Positions 1 to 9,053 are shown, counted from the first letter of the stretch. The stretch: 64,000 nt of DNA from Parasphingorhabdus flavimaris (GCF_013371215.1 NZ_JABWMH010000005.1:124001-188000); one strand, 5' to 3'. Made by a program: numbers and translations. Notes: generated by a model not told the origin, from the letters alone.

Positions 1-77
1 TGCAGATGAAATAGCCGCTTTTGGTTCCACAGCGAACCCCAGGATCCGGACTTTAGCTGCAGCTAGATTGTGATTTC

Positions 78-1109
78 TCAGCCTTCCGGCAGCAACAGGC
101 TGGAATCGCCATAGCTATAAAACCGGTATCCACCCGCAATCGCATGGGTGTAAACCGCCTGCATCGTCTCCATCCCCATCAGCGCGCTGACCAGCATGAA
201 CAGGGTTGATTTGGGCAGGTGGAAATTGGTCATCAGGCCGTCGATCGCGCGGAATTTATAGCCCGGTGTGATGAAAATATCGGTGTCGCCCTCGAACGGG
301 CGGATGATTCCGTCTTCGCCGGTCGCGCTTTCCAGCAGGCGCAGGCTGGTGGTGCCGACCGCGATCACCCGGCCTCCCGCTTGCCGTGCGGCGTTGAGAC
401 GGTCGGCGGTGGCGGCATCGATCCGGCCCCATTCGCTGTGCATCTGGTGCTCGTCGGTTTCGTCGACCTTGACCGGCAGGAAGGTCCCCGCGCCGACGTG
501 CAGCGTCAATATTTCGCGCCCCACACCCGCCTCGGCCAGCGCGGCCATCAGCTCATCGGTGAAATGCAGCGCCGCCGTCGGCGCGGCGACCGCTCCCTTT
601 TCGCGCGCAAACATGGTCTGATAGTCATCGGCATCGCGTTCATCGATCGCCCGCTTGCTGGCGATATAGGGCGGCAGCGGCATGGTGCCGGCGCGCTCGA
701 GCAGCAGTTCGACCGGCTCGTCGCCGAGAAAATGCAGAATGAAGCTGCCATCGTCGAGCCTGGCTTCGGCCTCGGCAAGCACGTCCATGCCGAAATCGAC
801 GGTCTCGCCGACGCGCAACCGCTTGGCGTTGCGAATGAACGCCTGCCAGCGCCGCAGATCCACACGCTTGTGCAATGTCGCGCCAATCTTGGCCTCGCCG
901 CGGGTGCCCTGCAACTGGGCAGGAATGACCCTGGTGTCGTTGAACACCAATATGTCCTTCGGTCCCAGCAATTGCGGCAGACCGCTGACGATATGGTCGG
1001 ACAGCCGGTCGCCCGAGACGTTCAGCAGCTTGGCGCTGTCGCGGGGGACCGCCGGCCGCAACGCGATATTGTCCTGCGGCAGCGCAAAATCGAAAAGATC
1101 AACGCGCAC
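78..1109 (-). CDS. queA: S-adenosylmethionine:tRNA ribosyltransferase-isomerase QueA
   Basis: Transfers and isomerises the ribosyl part of SAM onto 7-aminomethyl-7-deazaguanine in tRNA to give epoxyqueuosine, the penultimate step of queuosine synthesis, in the cytosol. The 343-residue product has the family's full length, with the N-terminal [15 protein letters not shown] block, the central [12 protein letters not shown] and HVGAGTF blocks, and the C-terminal [10 protein letters not shown] motif. The start is GTG, 8 nt after the stop of the upstream PPIase gene, so the two are probably co-transcribed. tgt, the usual partner, is not seen downstream in the 77 bases available. Family assignment is secure. 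Confidence 0.96.
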   Translation of the reverse strand: MRVDLFDFALPQDNIALRPAVPRDSAKLLNVSGDRLSDHIVSGLPQLLGPKDILVFNDTRVIPAQLQGTRGEAKIGATLHKRVDLRRWQAFIRNAKRLRVGETVDFGMDVLAEAEARLDDGSFILHFLGDEPVELLLERAGTMPLPPYIASKRAIDERDADDYQTMFAREKGAVAAPTAALHFTDELMAALAEAGVGREILTLHVGAGTFLPVKVDETDEHQMHSEWGRIDAATADRLNAARQAGGRVIAVGTTSLRLLESATGEDGIIRPFEGDTDIFITPGYKFRAIDGLMTNFHLPKSTLFMLVSALMGMETMQAVYTHAIAGGYRFYSYGDSSLLLPEG

Positions 1110-1117
1110 GACCTGGC

Positions 1118-1768
1118 CTAGGGATTGATCGGCGCGTTCAGGTCATCGAGCGTAATCGGTGCTTCGGAAAAATTGGGCCGGGCACCGGGCAGAACCGGCG
1201 GCTTGTTGTCGGCGGCTATCGATGCCTGCACAATGCGGCTGGGGTTTACCGGGGGCTCGCCGCGTTCGATCGCGTCGACATATTCCATGCCCGATGTCAC
1301 CCGGCCGAACACCGTATATTTGCCATCGAGAGCAAAGCGCGGATAGAAAACGATGAAAAACTGGCTGTTGGCGCTGTCTTCGCTATTCGCCCGCGCCATC
1401 GAGACGACACCGCGCAGATGGGGAAACTTGCCGAACTCCGCCTTGAGGTCGGGCAGTTCCGAACTGCCGGTCCCGGTGCCGGTAGGATCACCGGTCTGCG
1501 CCATGAAACCTTCGATCACCCGGTGAAAGACAATGCCGTCGTAAAAGCCCTGGCGCGCCAGCGTCTTGATCCGTTCGACATGATTGGGCGCCATCGTCGG
1601 GAACAGCTGGATCGTGACCCGGCCGCCGGTGGACAGGTCGAGATGCAGGATATTTTCTTCGACCGGCACGGAGGCAGCAACCGGAGCCTGTTCTTCGGTT
1701 TCCTGTGCATGCGCGGAAGCGGACACCAGAAGCAGAGCGGATAGGGTCAGGAAAAATTTGTGCAGCAT
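1118..1768 (-). CDS. Exported cyclophilin-type peptidyl-prolyl cis-trans isomerase
   Basis: Catalyses proline cis-trans isomerisation during protein folding. I start it at the ATG at 1768 because that gives a clean signal peptide ([21 protein letters not shown], cleavage near AHA-QE); an in-frame start 36 nt further upstream would bury it. Cyclophilin blocks follow: [36 protein letters not shown] and NSQFFIVF. The protein therefore probably acts in the periplasm. It lies between coaD (86-nt gap) and queA (8-nt gap) on the same strand. About 216 residues, normal for periplasmic PpiA-type enzymes. Confidence 0.93.
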   Translation of the reverse strand: MLHKFFLTLSALLLVSASAHAQETEEQAPVAASVPVEENILHLDLSTGGRVTIQLFPTMAPNHVERIKTLARQGFYDGIVFHRVIEGFMAQTGDPTGTGTGSSELPDLKAEFGKFPHLRGVVSMARANSEDSANSQFFIVFYPRFALDGKYTVFGRVTSGMEYVDAIERGEPPVNPSRIVQASIAADNKPPVLPGARPNFSEAPITLDDLNAPINP

Positions 1769-1854
1769 GACATACTCATTTGGCAAAGCGGAATGGAAAA
1801 GCAACCTGCCTTTGGACGATTATAGCTTTCGCTGCAATGAATTGCTCGACAAGA

Positions 1855-2358
1855 CTATTGGTCGCCCTTGAGTCCGAGCTTGAGAACCCTGGCAGAAATT
1901 TCTTCGGCAACCAGCGGTGTCACAAATTTGTGAATTTCGCCGCCGAACATCGCGATTTCCTTGACCAGACGCGAGGCAATCGGCTGCAGCGAGACATCGG
2001 CCATCAGAAACACCGTTTCGATATCGCCGTTGAGCTGCTGGTTCATGCCCGCCATCTGATATTCATATTCAAAATCGGCGACCGCGCGCAGTCCGCGCAC
2101 GATCACGCCCGCGCCCTGTTTTTCGGCAAATTTCATCAGCAGCGAGTTGAAACCCACGACCACCACGCCGTCGCCCAGTTCCGCGGTTTCGCGGCGCACC
2201 ATGTCCAGCCGCTCTTCATCGGAAAACATCGGCGATTTCGAGGGATTGGTGGTGACGCCGATGACCAGCTTGTCGACCAGCCGCATGCCGCGCCTGATAA
2301 TATCCATATGGCCCAATGTGATGGGGTCGAAAGTCCCCGGATAAACGCCGATTCTCAT
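1855..2358 (-). CDS. coaD: Phosphopantetheine adenylyltransferase CoaD
   Basis: Joins ATP and 4'-phosphopantetheine to make dephospho-CoA, the penultimate step of CoA synthesis. The 167-residue product starts MRIGVYPGTFDPITLGH, the T/HxGH nucleotidyltransferase signature. The ATG at 2358 is preceded by a good Shine-Dalgarno (GGAAGGA), which decides it against an upstream in-frame start. ispA ends 16 nt upstream on the same strand, so the genes are probably one transcript. Length matches the family. Confidence 0.96.
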   Translation of the reverse strand: MRIGVYPGTFDPITLGHMDIIRRGMRLVDKLVIGVTTNPSKSPMFSDEERLDMVRRETAELGDGVVVVGFNSLLMKFAEKQGAGVIVRGLRAVADFEYEYQMAGMNQQLNGDIETVFLMADVSLQPIASRLVKEIAMFGGEIHKFVTPLVAEEISARVLKLGLKGDQ

Positions 2359-2374
2359 GTCTCGTCCTTCCCGA

Positions 2375-3247
2375 CTAGCGGTCTCTTGCGATTGTATATT
2401 CGGCGATGGCGCGCAGCACGTCCGCCTCGCCGCCATAGCCGTTCAAATGCGACTTTGCCTGATCGACGAGCATCTGCGCCTGCTCTCTCGCCCGCTCCAG
2501 ACCCATCAGGCTCAGGAAGGTTTCCTTGCCGGCCTTGGCATCCTTGTGCAGCGCCTTGCCGGCCTTTTCCTCGTCGCCCTCGACATCCAGAATGTCGTCG
2601 GCAATCTGGAACGCGAGGCCAAGATCATGGGCATAGCCGCGCAGGCTGGTGCGGCCCTCGCTGGTCACCTTTCCCAGTATCGCGCCAATTTCGACGCAGG
2701 CGGTGATCAGGGCACCGGTTTTCAGCTGCTGCAGCCGGGTCACGGTCGGCAGGTCAAAGGTGGAGTTTTCTGCCACCAGATCCATCATCTGCCCCCCGGC
2801 CATGCCCGCCGGCCCGGCGGCTTTGGCGAGACAGGCGGTCATTTCCGCACGAACAAAAGGATCGCTATGGGTGCGCTCGTCGGCGAGCAGGCCGAACGCC
2901 AGCGCGTGCAGCGCATCGCCGGCCAGAACCGCGGTCGCTTCCCCGAAAGCGACGTGGGTGGTCGGCTTGCCGCGCCGCAGGTCGTCATCGTCCATGCACG
3001 GCAGGTCATCGTGGATCAGCGAATAGACGTGCAGCGCCTCGACCGCGGTCGCGGCCCGGATGGCGCAGGATTCATCGACGTTGAACAACCGCGACGTCGC
3101 CATCACCAGCAATGGTCTCAGCCGCTTGCCACCGCCGATCGCGGCGTGGCGCATCGCTTCGTAAAGTTCGCGGCGCGGATCATCCGGCACTTGCAGCAGC
3201 GTATCAAACTGGCGATCGACAGCGGCGGCGACCCGTGCAATTTCCAT
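2375..3247 (-). CDS. ispA: Polyprenyl (farnesyl/geranylgeranyl) diphosphate synthase
   Basis: Condenses isopentenyl diphosphate with allylic diphosphates to make C15 (or C20) prenyl diphosphate for quinones, carotenoids and undecaprenyl carriers. Both aspartate-rich motifs are visible: the first in IHDDLPCMDDDDLRRG and the second in FQIADDILDVEGD, with the GGKRLRPLL block before them. From ATG 3247 it has 290 residues; a GTG at 3277, 4 nt after the xseB stop, would add ten residues and is equally possible, since neither has a clear ribosome binding site. The xseB-ispA pairing is common in proteobacteria. Exact chain length of the product cannot be read from the sequence. Confidence 0.93.
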   Translation of the reverse strand: MEIARVAAAVDRQFDTLLQVPDDPRRELYEAMRHAAIGGGKRLRPLLVMATSRLFNVDESCAIRAATAVEALHVYSLIHDDLPCMDDDDLRRGKPTTHVAFGEATAVLAGDALHALAFGLLADERTHSDPFVRAEMTACLAKAAGPAGMAGGQMMDLVAENSTFDLPTVTRLQQLKTGALITACVEIGAILGKVTSEGRTSLRGYAHDLGLAFQIADDILDVEGDEEKAGKALHKDAKAGKETFLSLMGLERAREQAQMLVDQAKSHLNGYGGEADVLRAIAEYTIARDR

Positions 3248-3281
3248 CGAGAGATCGGAATTATTGTTGGCCGCCACGGGT

Positions 3282-3530
3282 TCAGTCCGCGTCAAACGGG
3301 ACAGTGGCCTTGGGCTTGCCATCCCGATCGAGCGTGATCTTCTCGATTTTGGCCTGCGCAGCTTCCAGCCGTTTCTGGCACAGGCCACGCAGTTTCTCGC
3401 CTTCGCTATAGAGCGCAATCGACTGGTCGAGCGGCACGTCGCCGCTTTCCAGTTTGCGGACGATATCCTCGAGACGCTTCAGCGCATCCTCGAAGTTCAG
3501 TTCAGACAGGTCTTCATTGGTTTCGCTCAT
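3282..3530 (-). CDS. xseB: Exodeoxyribonuclease VII small subunit
   Basis: Small subunit of the single-strand-specific exonuclease VII; several copies coat the large subunit XseA. The 82-residue product has the XseB pattern NFEDALKRLEDIVRKLESGDVPLDQSIALYSEG followed by a leucine-rich helix. ATG 3530 is preferred to a TTG 12 nt upstream. It heads the ispA-coaD-PPIase-queA run. xseA is not in the window. Confidence 0.95.
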   Translation of the reverse strand: MSETNEDLSELNFEDALKRLEDIVRKLESGDVPLDQSIALYSEGEKLRGLCQKRLEAAQAKIEKITLDRDGKPKATVPFDAD

Positions 3531-3632
3531 GGCGAAATTCAATGACGAGCCTTTGCGCTGCGGTCAAGGGCTTGGGCTTCACTATCCTCAACTTCCAGTG
3601 TAGCCCTTGCGAGAAAAGCTGGGAGAAGAAAC

Positions 3633-4292
3633 ATGTTCATCGGTCATTTTGCGCCCGCAATGGTTGCCGCAACCCATCCCAGGGCACCGGGGCTCGGCGC
3701 GTTATTTGTCGCGGGGCAGTTGCTGGATTTCGGCTTTTTCGGTCTCGCGCTGGCCGGAATAGAGAATTTCCGGATCACCCCGGGAATCACCAAAATGGTG
3801 CCGCTCGATCTCTACGACATGCCCTATACCCACAGCCTGCTCGGCAGCGCGATCTGGGCCGCAGCTTTTGCCCTGCTGATCTGGCTGTTCACCCGCAACC
3901 GGACGGGCGCGCTTATCGGCGGCGCGGTGGTGCTCTCGCACTGGTTCCTCGACCTGCTGGTCCATGCGCCCGATCTGACGCTGGCAGGCGCGCCGCCGAA
4001 AATGGGTTTCGCGCTGTGGAACCATCCGATGATTGAAATGCCGCTGGAACTGGCGATCACCTTTGGCGCGCTCGCCTTTTTCGTCATCCGGACAAGGGCG
4101 GTTTCCAGCCAGTCAAAATATGCCCTTGGCCTTTTGGCCGTATTGCTGCTGGCCTTCCAATGGATCAACTGGTTTGGACCAGAGCCAGAAACCGCCGACA
4201 CGGCGATGAAGCTCACCGGTCTGTTCGCCTTTTCGGTCGCCGCTCTGGCCGCATGGTGGGCGGGACGGACCCGCTTATTGAAGCAACGCTAG
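3633..4292 (+). CDS. Multi-pass membrane protein, YdjM/metal-dependent hydrolase-like
   Basis: A 219-residue integral membrane protein of uncertain function. It starts MFIGHFAPAMVAA, which resembles the N-terminus of inner-membrane proteins of the YdjM/DUF457 'metal-dependent hydrolase' group, and carries conserved-looking histidine motifs, YTHSLLGS (about residue 66) and LSHWFLDLLVH (about residue 100), inside or beside hydrophobic helices. I count about six membrane segments. It is followed after 13 nt by a DUF2177 gene, probably in one operon. The family link is by motif similarity only and no reaction has been shown. A second YdjM-like gene lies at 19396-19971. Confidence 0.8.
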   Translation: MFIGHFAPAMVAATHPRAPGLGALFVAGQLLDFGFFGLALAGIENFRITPGITKMVPLDLYDMPYTHSLLGSAIWAAAFALLIWLFTRNRTGALIGGAVVLSHWFLDLLVHAPDLTLAGAPPKMGFALWNHPMIEMPLELAITFGALAFFVIRTRAVSSQSKYALGLLAVLLLAFQWINWFGPEPETADTAMKLTGLFAFSVAALAAWWAGRTRLLKQR

Positions 4293-4305
4293 AACAGGAT
4301 CGATC

Positions 4306-4713
4306 ATGACCCAATATATTGCCGCCTATTTCATCGCCGCCATCGTCTTCGGCATCCTCGACTATCTTTGGCTCAGCAATATGGCGGGGACCCTCTACCG
4401 GCCGGTCATCGGCGAGATCATGGCCGACGAGTTCCGCAAGGCTCCGGCGATGATATTCTATGCAATCTACCTGTTCGGCATCGTATGGTTCGGGATCAAG
4501 CCGGCGCTGGCCAGCGGCCAGTGGACCACCGCCCTGCTCAACGGCGCGCTGTTCGGCGGGATCGCCTATGCGACCTATGACCTCACCAGCCAGGCCGTGC
4601 TCAAGGTCTGGTCGACCAAGATCAGCCTGTACGACATCGCCTGGGGCACCTTTGCCACCGGCGTGACCGCAGCGCTGACTGCTTTCCTGGTGCTGAAATT
4701 CGTGAAGGCTTAA
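4306..4713 (+). CDS. DUF2177 family membrane protein
   Basis: A 135-residue membrane protein with about four hydrophobic helices. The N-terminal YFIAAIVFGILDYLWLSNMA, the central IYLFGIVWFGIKPAL and the block YATYDLTSQAVLK fit the DUF2177 family, whose function is unknown. It follows the YdjM-like gene by 13 nt. Its last four bases overlap, tail to tail, the stop of the DUF1289 gene on the other strand. Confidence 0.88.
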   Translation: MTQYIAAYFIAAIVFGILDYLWLSNMAGTLYRPVIGEIMADEFRKAPAMIFYAIYLFGIVWFGIKPALASGQWTTALLNGALFGGIAYATYDLTSQAVLKVWSTKISLYDIAWGTFATGVTAALTAFLVLKFVKA

Positions 4714-4904
4714 TCGCCTTCGTGGCGGCCCTTCTGCTTCGCGGCTAGCGCCTGCATTCGCTCCGGCAGCAGGGAAAATATCTCGCGCTTCCGGCCCGGT
4801 GAAGCCGATCCCCACTCGCCTATCTCCGACAGACTGCGCCCACAGCCCACACACAGACCGCTCGGACGATCAATGGTGCAAATATCGTTGCAGGGCGATT
4901 TCAC
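4710..4904 (-). CDS. DUF1289 domain-containing protein
   Basis: A 64-residue cysteine-containing protein. The start MKSPCNDICTIDRPSGLCVGCGRS carries the DUF1289 cysteine pattern (C5, C9, C18, C21), probably a metal-binding knuckle; role unknown. Its start overlaps the stop of the upstream isomerase gene by 4 nt (ATGA), so translation is probably coupled, and its 3' end overlaps DUF2177 convergently. Confidence 0.88.
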   Translation of the reverse strand: MKSPCNDICTIDRPSGLCVGCGRSLSEIGEWGSASPGRKREIFSLLPERMQALAAKQKGRHEGD

Positions 4905-5500
4905 GTGGATAGTTGATCGTCGATCTGGTCCAGCCGTTCCTTGCCGAAATACATCTCGCCATCAATATAGATGGTCGGGATGCCGAAGGCTCCGCGCTCG
5001 ACCGCATTTTCCGTATTGTCGATCAACGCCTGTTTGACCGCCGGGTCCTGGGTCTGCGCCAGGAGGTCAGCCGCATCAAACCCATCATCCTGCAAGATCT
5101 TGCCAAGCGTTTCGCCATCGGTGACATCCAGTCCCTGCTCCCAGATCGGCGGCAAGAGCGTTTCAATAAACTCTGCGCGTTTTGCAGGATCCAGCGCAAC
5201 CAGCATCCGCAACAGCGTGATCGTGTTGAACGGGAAATGCGGGTTCATCTTGAATTTGGAGAGCCCGTGCTTTTTCACAAATCGGCCCAGCTCGAGCATT
5301 GCATATTCATTCTTGCCCTTCACCTCCGCATCGCGGATGAACGGCGGCGCATTGCCGGTCAGCTTGTGCATGCCGCCGAGAAAGGCCGGGGTGATTGCGA
5401 TGGTCGCGCCATGTTTTTCGGCCAGGTCTTTCAGCGGTTGCCAGATGAGATAGGCGTTGGGACTGACGAAATCGAAAATCAGCTCGATGGTCTTGGACAT
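4901..5500 (-). CDS. 2-hydroxychromene-2-carboxylate isomerase family protein (DsbA-like fold)
   Basis: A 199-residue thioredoxin-fold protein of the NahD/GST-kappa group. FDFVSPNAYLIWQPL near the N-terminus carries the catalytic serine in place of the DsbA CxxC, and FGIPTIYIDGEMYFGKERLDQI is the typical C-terminal block with the cis-proline. The start at ATG 5500 has a strong AAGGAG site 7 nt upstream. In naphthalene degraders this enzyme acts on hydroxychromene carboxylate; many homologues have no ring-degradation context, and none is present here, so the substrate is unknown. Confidence 0.9.
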   Translation of the reverse strand: MSKTIELIFDFVSPNAYLIWQPLKDLAEKHGATIAITPAFLGGMHKLTGNAPPFIRDAEVKGKNEYAMLELGRFVKKHGLSKFKMNPHFPFNTITLLRMLVALDPAKRAEFIETLLPPIWEQGLDVTDGETLGKILQDDGFDAADLLAQTQDPAVKQALIDNTENAVERGAFGIPTIYIDGEMYFGKERLDQIDDQLST

Positions 5501-5590
5501 AGGTTGCTCCTTCGAACCTATCCTTAAAGCAGCACAGCGAAACATCAATTCCCTCTAGGCGAAATTGTCCCGCCTCGTTAAAGGGTCTGC

Positions 5591-7798
5591 ATGACCTCAG
5601 ACACGATGATTGCCGAGCCCCAGATCTCCACCGAAACCGTGCGCGAGCATGGCCTCAACGCGGAGGAATATCAGCGCATATTGAACGCGCTCGGCCGCGA
5701 GCCGAATATTACCGAACTCGGTATCTTCTCGGTGATGTGGTCGGAACATTGCTCCTACAAGTCATCGCGCCTGCATCTGAAGAAACTGCCGACCACCGGC
5801 CCGCAGGTCATTTGCGGTCCCGGCGAAAATGCCGGTGTGATCGATATTGGCGATGGTCAGGCGGCGATTTTCAAGATGGAGAGCCACAACCATCCGTCCT
5901 ATATCGAACCCTATCAGGGCGCTGCGACCGGCGTCGGAGGCATCCTCCGCGACGTCTTCACCATGGGCGCGCGGCCAGTGGCCAATCTCAACGCATTGCG
6001 TTTCGGACGGCCCGACCATCCGAAGATGAAGCATCTGGTCAAGGGCGTGGTTGCGGGCATCGGCGGCTATGGCAATTGCGTCGGCGTGCCGACGGTCGGC
6101 GGCGAGACCAACTTCGATCCGGCCTATGATGGCAATATCATCGTCAACGCGATGACCGTCGGCGTGGCGGACGCGGACAAGATTTTCTATTCGGCCGCCA
6201 GCGGTGTCGGCAATCCGATCGTCTATGTCGGCTCCAAGACCGGCCGCGACGGCATCCACGGCGCGACCATGGCAAGCGCCGAATTTGACGATGACAGCGA
6301 TGAAAAGCGCCCCACCGTGCAGGTTGGCGATCCGTTCACCGAGAAACTGCTGATCGAGGCCTGTCTCGAACTGATGGCCAGCGACGCGATTGTCGCGATC
6401 CAGGACATGGGCGCAGCCGGTCTGACCAGCTCCAGCGTCGAGATGGCGACCAATGGCGAAGTCGGCATCATCCTCGACATGGACAAGGTGCCCTGCCGCG
6501 AAACCGGCATGACCGCCTACGAGATGATGCTCAGCGAAAGTCAGGAACGCATGCTGATGGTCCTCAAACCCGGCCGCGAAGAAATGGCCGAGGCTATTTT
6601 CACCAAATGGGAACTGGATTTCGCGGTGATCGGCGAAGTCACCGACAGCCGCCGCATGGTTCTCACCCACAAGGGCGAAACCGTCTGCGACATCCCGCTC
6701 GGCCCGCTCGCCGACGATGCGCCGCTTTACGACCGCCCGCATCTGACCCGCGAGGAATATGCCGCGCATATCAATGTACAGCCGATCGGCGATCTGCCCG
6801 AAAGCCCCGATATCGGTGCCGATCTTCTGAAGATGATGGCCAGCCCCGCGCTCGCCTCGCGCCGCTGGATCTGGGAACAATATGACAGCCAGGTCGGCGC
6901 CGACACCGCGCAACGCTCCGGCGGCGACGCCGCTGTCGTCCGCGTCCACGGCACCAACAAGGGCCTCGCGATCACCACCGACTGCACCCCGCGCTATTGC
7001 AAGGCCGACCCCTATGAAGGCGGCAAGCAGGCGATCGCCGAAGCCTATCGCAATCTCTGCGCGGTCGGCGCCAGGCCTCTGGCGACCACCGACTGCATGA
7101 ACTTCGGCAATCCCGAAAAGCCGCATATCATGGCGCAATTTGTCGGCACGATCGAAGGCATGGGCGAAGCCTGCAAGGCGCTCGACATGCCGATCGTCTC
7201 GGGCAATGTCAGCCTCTACAACGAAACCACCGGCGCCGACGGCATCAGCCACGCGATCCTGCCGACCCCGGCGATTGGCGCGGTCGGGCTGATCGACGAT
7301 CTCGACAAGATGATGACCATCGGATTCAAGCAGGAAGGCGATCTTATCGCCACCATCGGCTTCCATCACGAGGAGCTCGGCCAGTCGACCTGGCTCCGCG
7401 AAATCCACGGCCGCACCGACGGCCCGCCACCCAAGGTCGATCTGGCCGATGAAGAATGGGCCGGTCGGACCGTCCGCGAACTGATCGCCGCCGGCAAGGT
7501 CACCGCCGTGCACGATATCAGCGACGGCGGCCTGGCGGTAACGCTGGCTGAAATGGCGCTGGCCGGCAATCTCGGCGCAGAGATCGACAATATGACCAGC
7601 GCCTTCGCCTTCAGCGAGGCGCAGGGCCGCTATGTCATCACCTATCGCAACGAGAATGATCTTGATCGCGCAAAAGTGCCGTTCGAGAAAATCGGTCAGG
7701 TGAAGGGCGACAAGCTTGTCCTCAACGGCAATCCGGTTGCCGTGAGCGACCTCCGCGAAGCGCATGAGAGTTTCTTCCGCGACTGGATGGAAGACTAG
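5591..7798 (+). CDS. purL: Phosphoribosylformylglycinamidine synthase subunit PurL
   Basis: The ATP-dependent ligase subunit of FGAM synthase, fourth step of purine synthesis; it works with PurQ and PurS, which are not in the window. At 735 residues it is the short alphaproteobacterial/Gram-positive type. Visible blocks are [28 protein letters not shown] and [12 protein letters not shown], with [16 protein letters not shown] near the end. A palindromic repeat begins 5 nt after its TAG stop. A long antisense reading frame across it is a codon-bias shadow. Confidence 0.97.
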   Translation: MTSDTMIAEPQISTETVREHGLNAEEYQRILNALGREPNITELGIFSVMWSEHCSYKSSRLHLKKLPTTGPQVICGPGENAGVIDIGDGQAAIFKMESHNHPSYIEPYQGAATGVGGILRDVFTMGARPVANLNALRFGRPDHPKMKHLVKGVVAGIGGYGNCVGVPTVGGETNFDPAYDGNIIVNAMTVGVADADKIFYSAASGVGNPIVYVGSKTGRDGIHGATMASAEFDDDSDEKRPTVQVGDPFTEKLLIEACLELMASDAIVAIQDMGAAGLTSSSVEMATNGEVGIILDMDKVPCRETGMTAYEMMLSESQERMLMVLKPGREEMAEAIFTKWELDFAVIGEVTDSRRMVLTHKGETVCDIPLGPLADDAPLYDRPHLTREEYAAHINVQPIGDLPESPDIGADLLKMMASPALASRRWIWEQYDSQVGADTAQRSGGDAAVVRVHGTNKGLAITTDCTPRYCKADPYEGGKQAIAEAYRNLCAVGARPLATTDCMNFGNPEKPHIMAQFVGTIEGMGEACKALDMPIVSGNVSLYNETTGADGISHAILPTPAIGAVGLIDDLDKMMTIGFKQEGDLIATIGFHHEELGQSTWLREIHGRTDGPPPKVDLADEEWAGRTVRELIAAGKVTAVHDISDGGLAVTLAEMALAGNLGAEIDNMTSAFAFSEAQGRYVITYRNENDLDRAKVPFEKIGQVKGDKLVLNGNPVAVSDLREAHESFFRDWMED

Positions 7799-7803
7799 GC
7801 CCC

Positions 7804-7863
7804 GGCCCCTCCACCATGCTTCGCGCGGTCCCCCTCCCCATGCCTGAGGCACAGGGAGGAAAA
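7804..7863 (-). repeat. Two-hairpin palindromic repeat, copy A (short type)
   Basis: Read on the minus strand it runs from CCTCCCTGTGCC through a triloop to GGCATGGGGAGG, a 12-bp stem including two G-T pairs, followed by a second 7-bp stem with one mismatch and the tail GGAGGGGCC. It begins just after the purL stop and is oriented away from copy B. One of six copies between purL and coq4. Confidence 0.88.
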
Positions 7864-7918
7864 GCGGTTTGACAGTTTTGGCCCGACGCTGACAAAATTG
7901 CGCTGATTGTGATACATC

Positions 7919-7974
7919 TTTCCTCCTTGTTGCGAAGCAATGGGGAGGTGGCCTGCGCAGCAGGTCGGAGGGGC
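7919..7974 (+). repeat. Two-hairpin palindromic repeat, copy B; supplies the DUF559 ribosome binding site
   Basis: Stem 1 is CCTCCTTGTTGC / GCAATGGGGAGG around a GAA triloop. Stem 2 is GGCCTGC / GCAGGTC around GCA. The conserved tail GGAGGGGCT ends one base before the ATG of the DUF559 gene, so the repeat's own GGAGGGG is in position to act as Shine-Dalgarno. It forms an inverted pair with copy C1 around the gene. Confidence 0.88.
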
Positions 7975-7975
7975 T

Positions 7976-8332
7976 ATGGCACGAACAACCAGACAAACCG
8001 TCCTGAAAGCAAGGCAATTGCGCAAGACGATGAGCAAACCTGAAATCATGTTGTGGCAGCAGCTCCGCAAAAAGCCGCTCGGTATCAAGTTCCGGCGCCA
8101 GCATCCGATCGGGTCATATATCGTGGATTTCTATTGCCCTTCTGCGAAACTGGCTATCGAAGTCGACGGCATGGCGCACGATATGGGCGACCGCCCGGAA
8201 CGCGATGAGCGGCGAGAATGGGATTTATTTGGCATCGGGGTCGAGGTCATCCGGATAGCCGCACAGGATGTTCTGCATGACCCGACAGATGTCGCCGACC
8301 GGATATTGCGATATATTCAGGGTTTGCGCTAG
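7976..8332 (+). CDS. DUF559 family protein, predicted PD-(D/E)XK/Vsr-like nuclease
   Basis: A 118-residue protein matching the DUF559 pattern: an N-terminal helix with SKPEIMLWQQLR (E23, W27), then GIKFRRQHPIGSYIVDFYC (D51) and KLAIEVDGMAH (E62, D64), which fits the acidic core of Vsr/PD-(D/E)XK nucleases, and a C-terminal VIRI strand. Biochemical role and target are unknown. The ATG at 7976 is preferred over an earlier one because repeat B's GGAGGGG lies at correct spacing. The TAG stop abuts repeat C1. The gene therefore fills exactly the space between two inverted repeats and has no operon partner; this suggests the repeats and gene form one unit. Confidence 0.9.
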   Translation: MARTTRQTVLKARQLRKTMSKPEIMLWQQLRKKPLGIKFRRQHPIGSYIVDFYCPSAKLAIEVDGMAHDMGDRPERDERREWDLFGIGVEVIRIAAQDVLHDPTDVADRILRYIQGLR

Positions 8333-8405
8333 GCCCCTCCGTCATCCACCTACGCCAAGGCTTCGGCGGACGCCACCTCCCCATTGCTGCGCAACAGGGA
8401 GGAAA
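8333..8405 (-). repeat. Two-hairpin palindromic repeat, copy C1 (long type)
   Basis: On the minus strand stem 1 is CCTCCCTGTTGC / GCAATGGGGAGG with a GCA triloop. The second part is longer than in copies A, B, C2 and D1, and shares GCCGAAGCC and AGGTGGATGACGGAGGG with copy D2. It starts at the base after the DUF559 stop. Confidence 0.87.
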
Positions 8406-8420
8406 TAGTTATGTCAATTT

Positions 8421-8479
8421 CTTCCTCCCTGTGCCGCAGGCATGGGGAGGGGGACCGCGCGTAGCGTGGTGGAGGGGCC
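8421..8479 (+). repeat. Two-hairpin palindromic repeat, copy C2 (short type)
   Basis: Stem 1 is CCTCCCTGTGCC / GGCATGGGGAGG with triloop GCA. Stem 2 is ACCGCGC / GCGTGGT with triloop GTA. Separated by 15 nt from C1 and in opposite orientation, giving a divergent pair. The remaining 94 nt before the DUF3052 gene hold C-rich degenerate matches and a Shine-Dalgarno (AGGAGAAGC). Confidence 0.87.
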
Positions 8480-8573
8480 ACGCCCAGACCAACCGAAAAG
8501 ACCACCTCCCCCCACAGAAAAGGGAACCCCTCCCGCCCCCGGTCGTTGATGATGAAAGGACAGGAGAAGCATC

Positions 8574-8981
8574 ATGACTGCAGGATATTCTGGCACCCCG
8601 CTTGCGAAAAAACTGTCCCTCAAGGACGGCATGCGCGTCTGGTTTCTTGACATGCCGGATAGCGTCCGGTCAGAGATTGAGGGGTCCGACTTGACCTTGT
8701 CCGAGGACGAAGTCCCCGCTCCCGGCCTGCACGCCGCCCATATCTTCGTGACCGATCGGGACACAATGAAACAACATCTCGCAACCCTGCGCGAAATGAT
8801 CGATCCCGCCGGTCAGGTATGGGTGAGCTGGCCGAAAAAGGCTTCGAAAGTCGATACCGACATCACCGAGGACACGATCCGCGAAGTTGCCCTGCCGATG
8901 GGCCTTGTCGACATCAAGGTCTGCGCGGTGGACGCCGTCTGGTCCGGTCTGAAGCTAGTTATCCGCAAGGAATTGCGATGA
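8574..8981 (+). CDS. DUF3052 family protein
   Basis: A 135-residue soluble protein whose start MTAGYSGTPLAKKLSLKDGMRV and the later block VWVSWPKKASK match DUF3052. Function unknown. It has a good AGGAG site before the ATG. It is isolated between repeat pairs C1/C2 and D1/D2; unlike DUF559 it stands about 95 nt from the upstream repeat, so it looks like a resident gene surrounded by insertions rather than part of a repeat unit. Confidence 0.85.
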   Translation: MTAGYSGTPLAKKLSLKDGMRVWFLDMPDSVRSEIEGSDLTLSEDEVPAPGLHAAHIFVTDRDTMKQHLATLREMIDPAGQVWVSWPKKASKVDTDITEDTIREVALPMGLVDIKVCAVDAVWSGLKLVIRKELR

Positions 8982-8984
8982 CAA

Positions 8985-9040
8985 ATCCTCCCTGAAGCAA
9001 AGCTTCGGGGAGGGGGACCATCCGAAGGATGGTGGAGGGG
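8985..9040 (+). repeat. Two-hairpin palindromic repeat, copy D1 (short type)
   Basis: Stem 1 is CCTCCCTGAAGC / GCTTCGGGGAGG with triloop AAA. Stem 2 is ACCATCC / GGATGGT with triloop GAA. Compared with C2 both stems changed sequence on both arms while keeping pairing, the clearest compensatory pair in the set. It begins 3 nt after the DUF3052 stop. Confidence 0.88.
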
Positions 9041-9053
9041 TATTGACTCAAGT

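Noticed and set aside
54-65. TAGCTGCAGCTA palindrome after queA
   Set aside because: Short and without a T-run; could be chance. A nearby GGTTC/GAACC dyad at 23-38 is also weak and not a tRNA T-arm in context.
3565-3609. CAAGGGCT/AGCCCTTG dyad upstream of the YdjM-like gene
   Set aside because: 8-bp arms with a loop of nearly 30 nt; not enough for a terminator or riboswitch claim.
5762-8104. 780-residue minus-strand open frame across purL
   Set aside because: Antisense shadow caused by GC-rich third positions; no domain, and it would run opposite to a secure purL.
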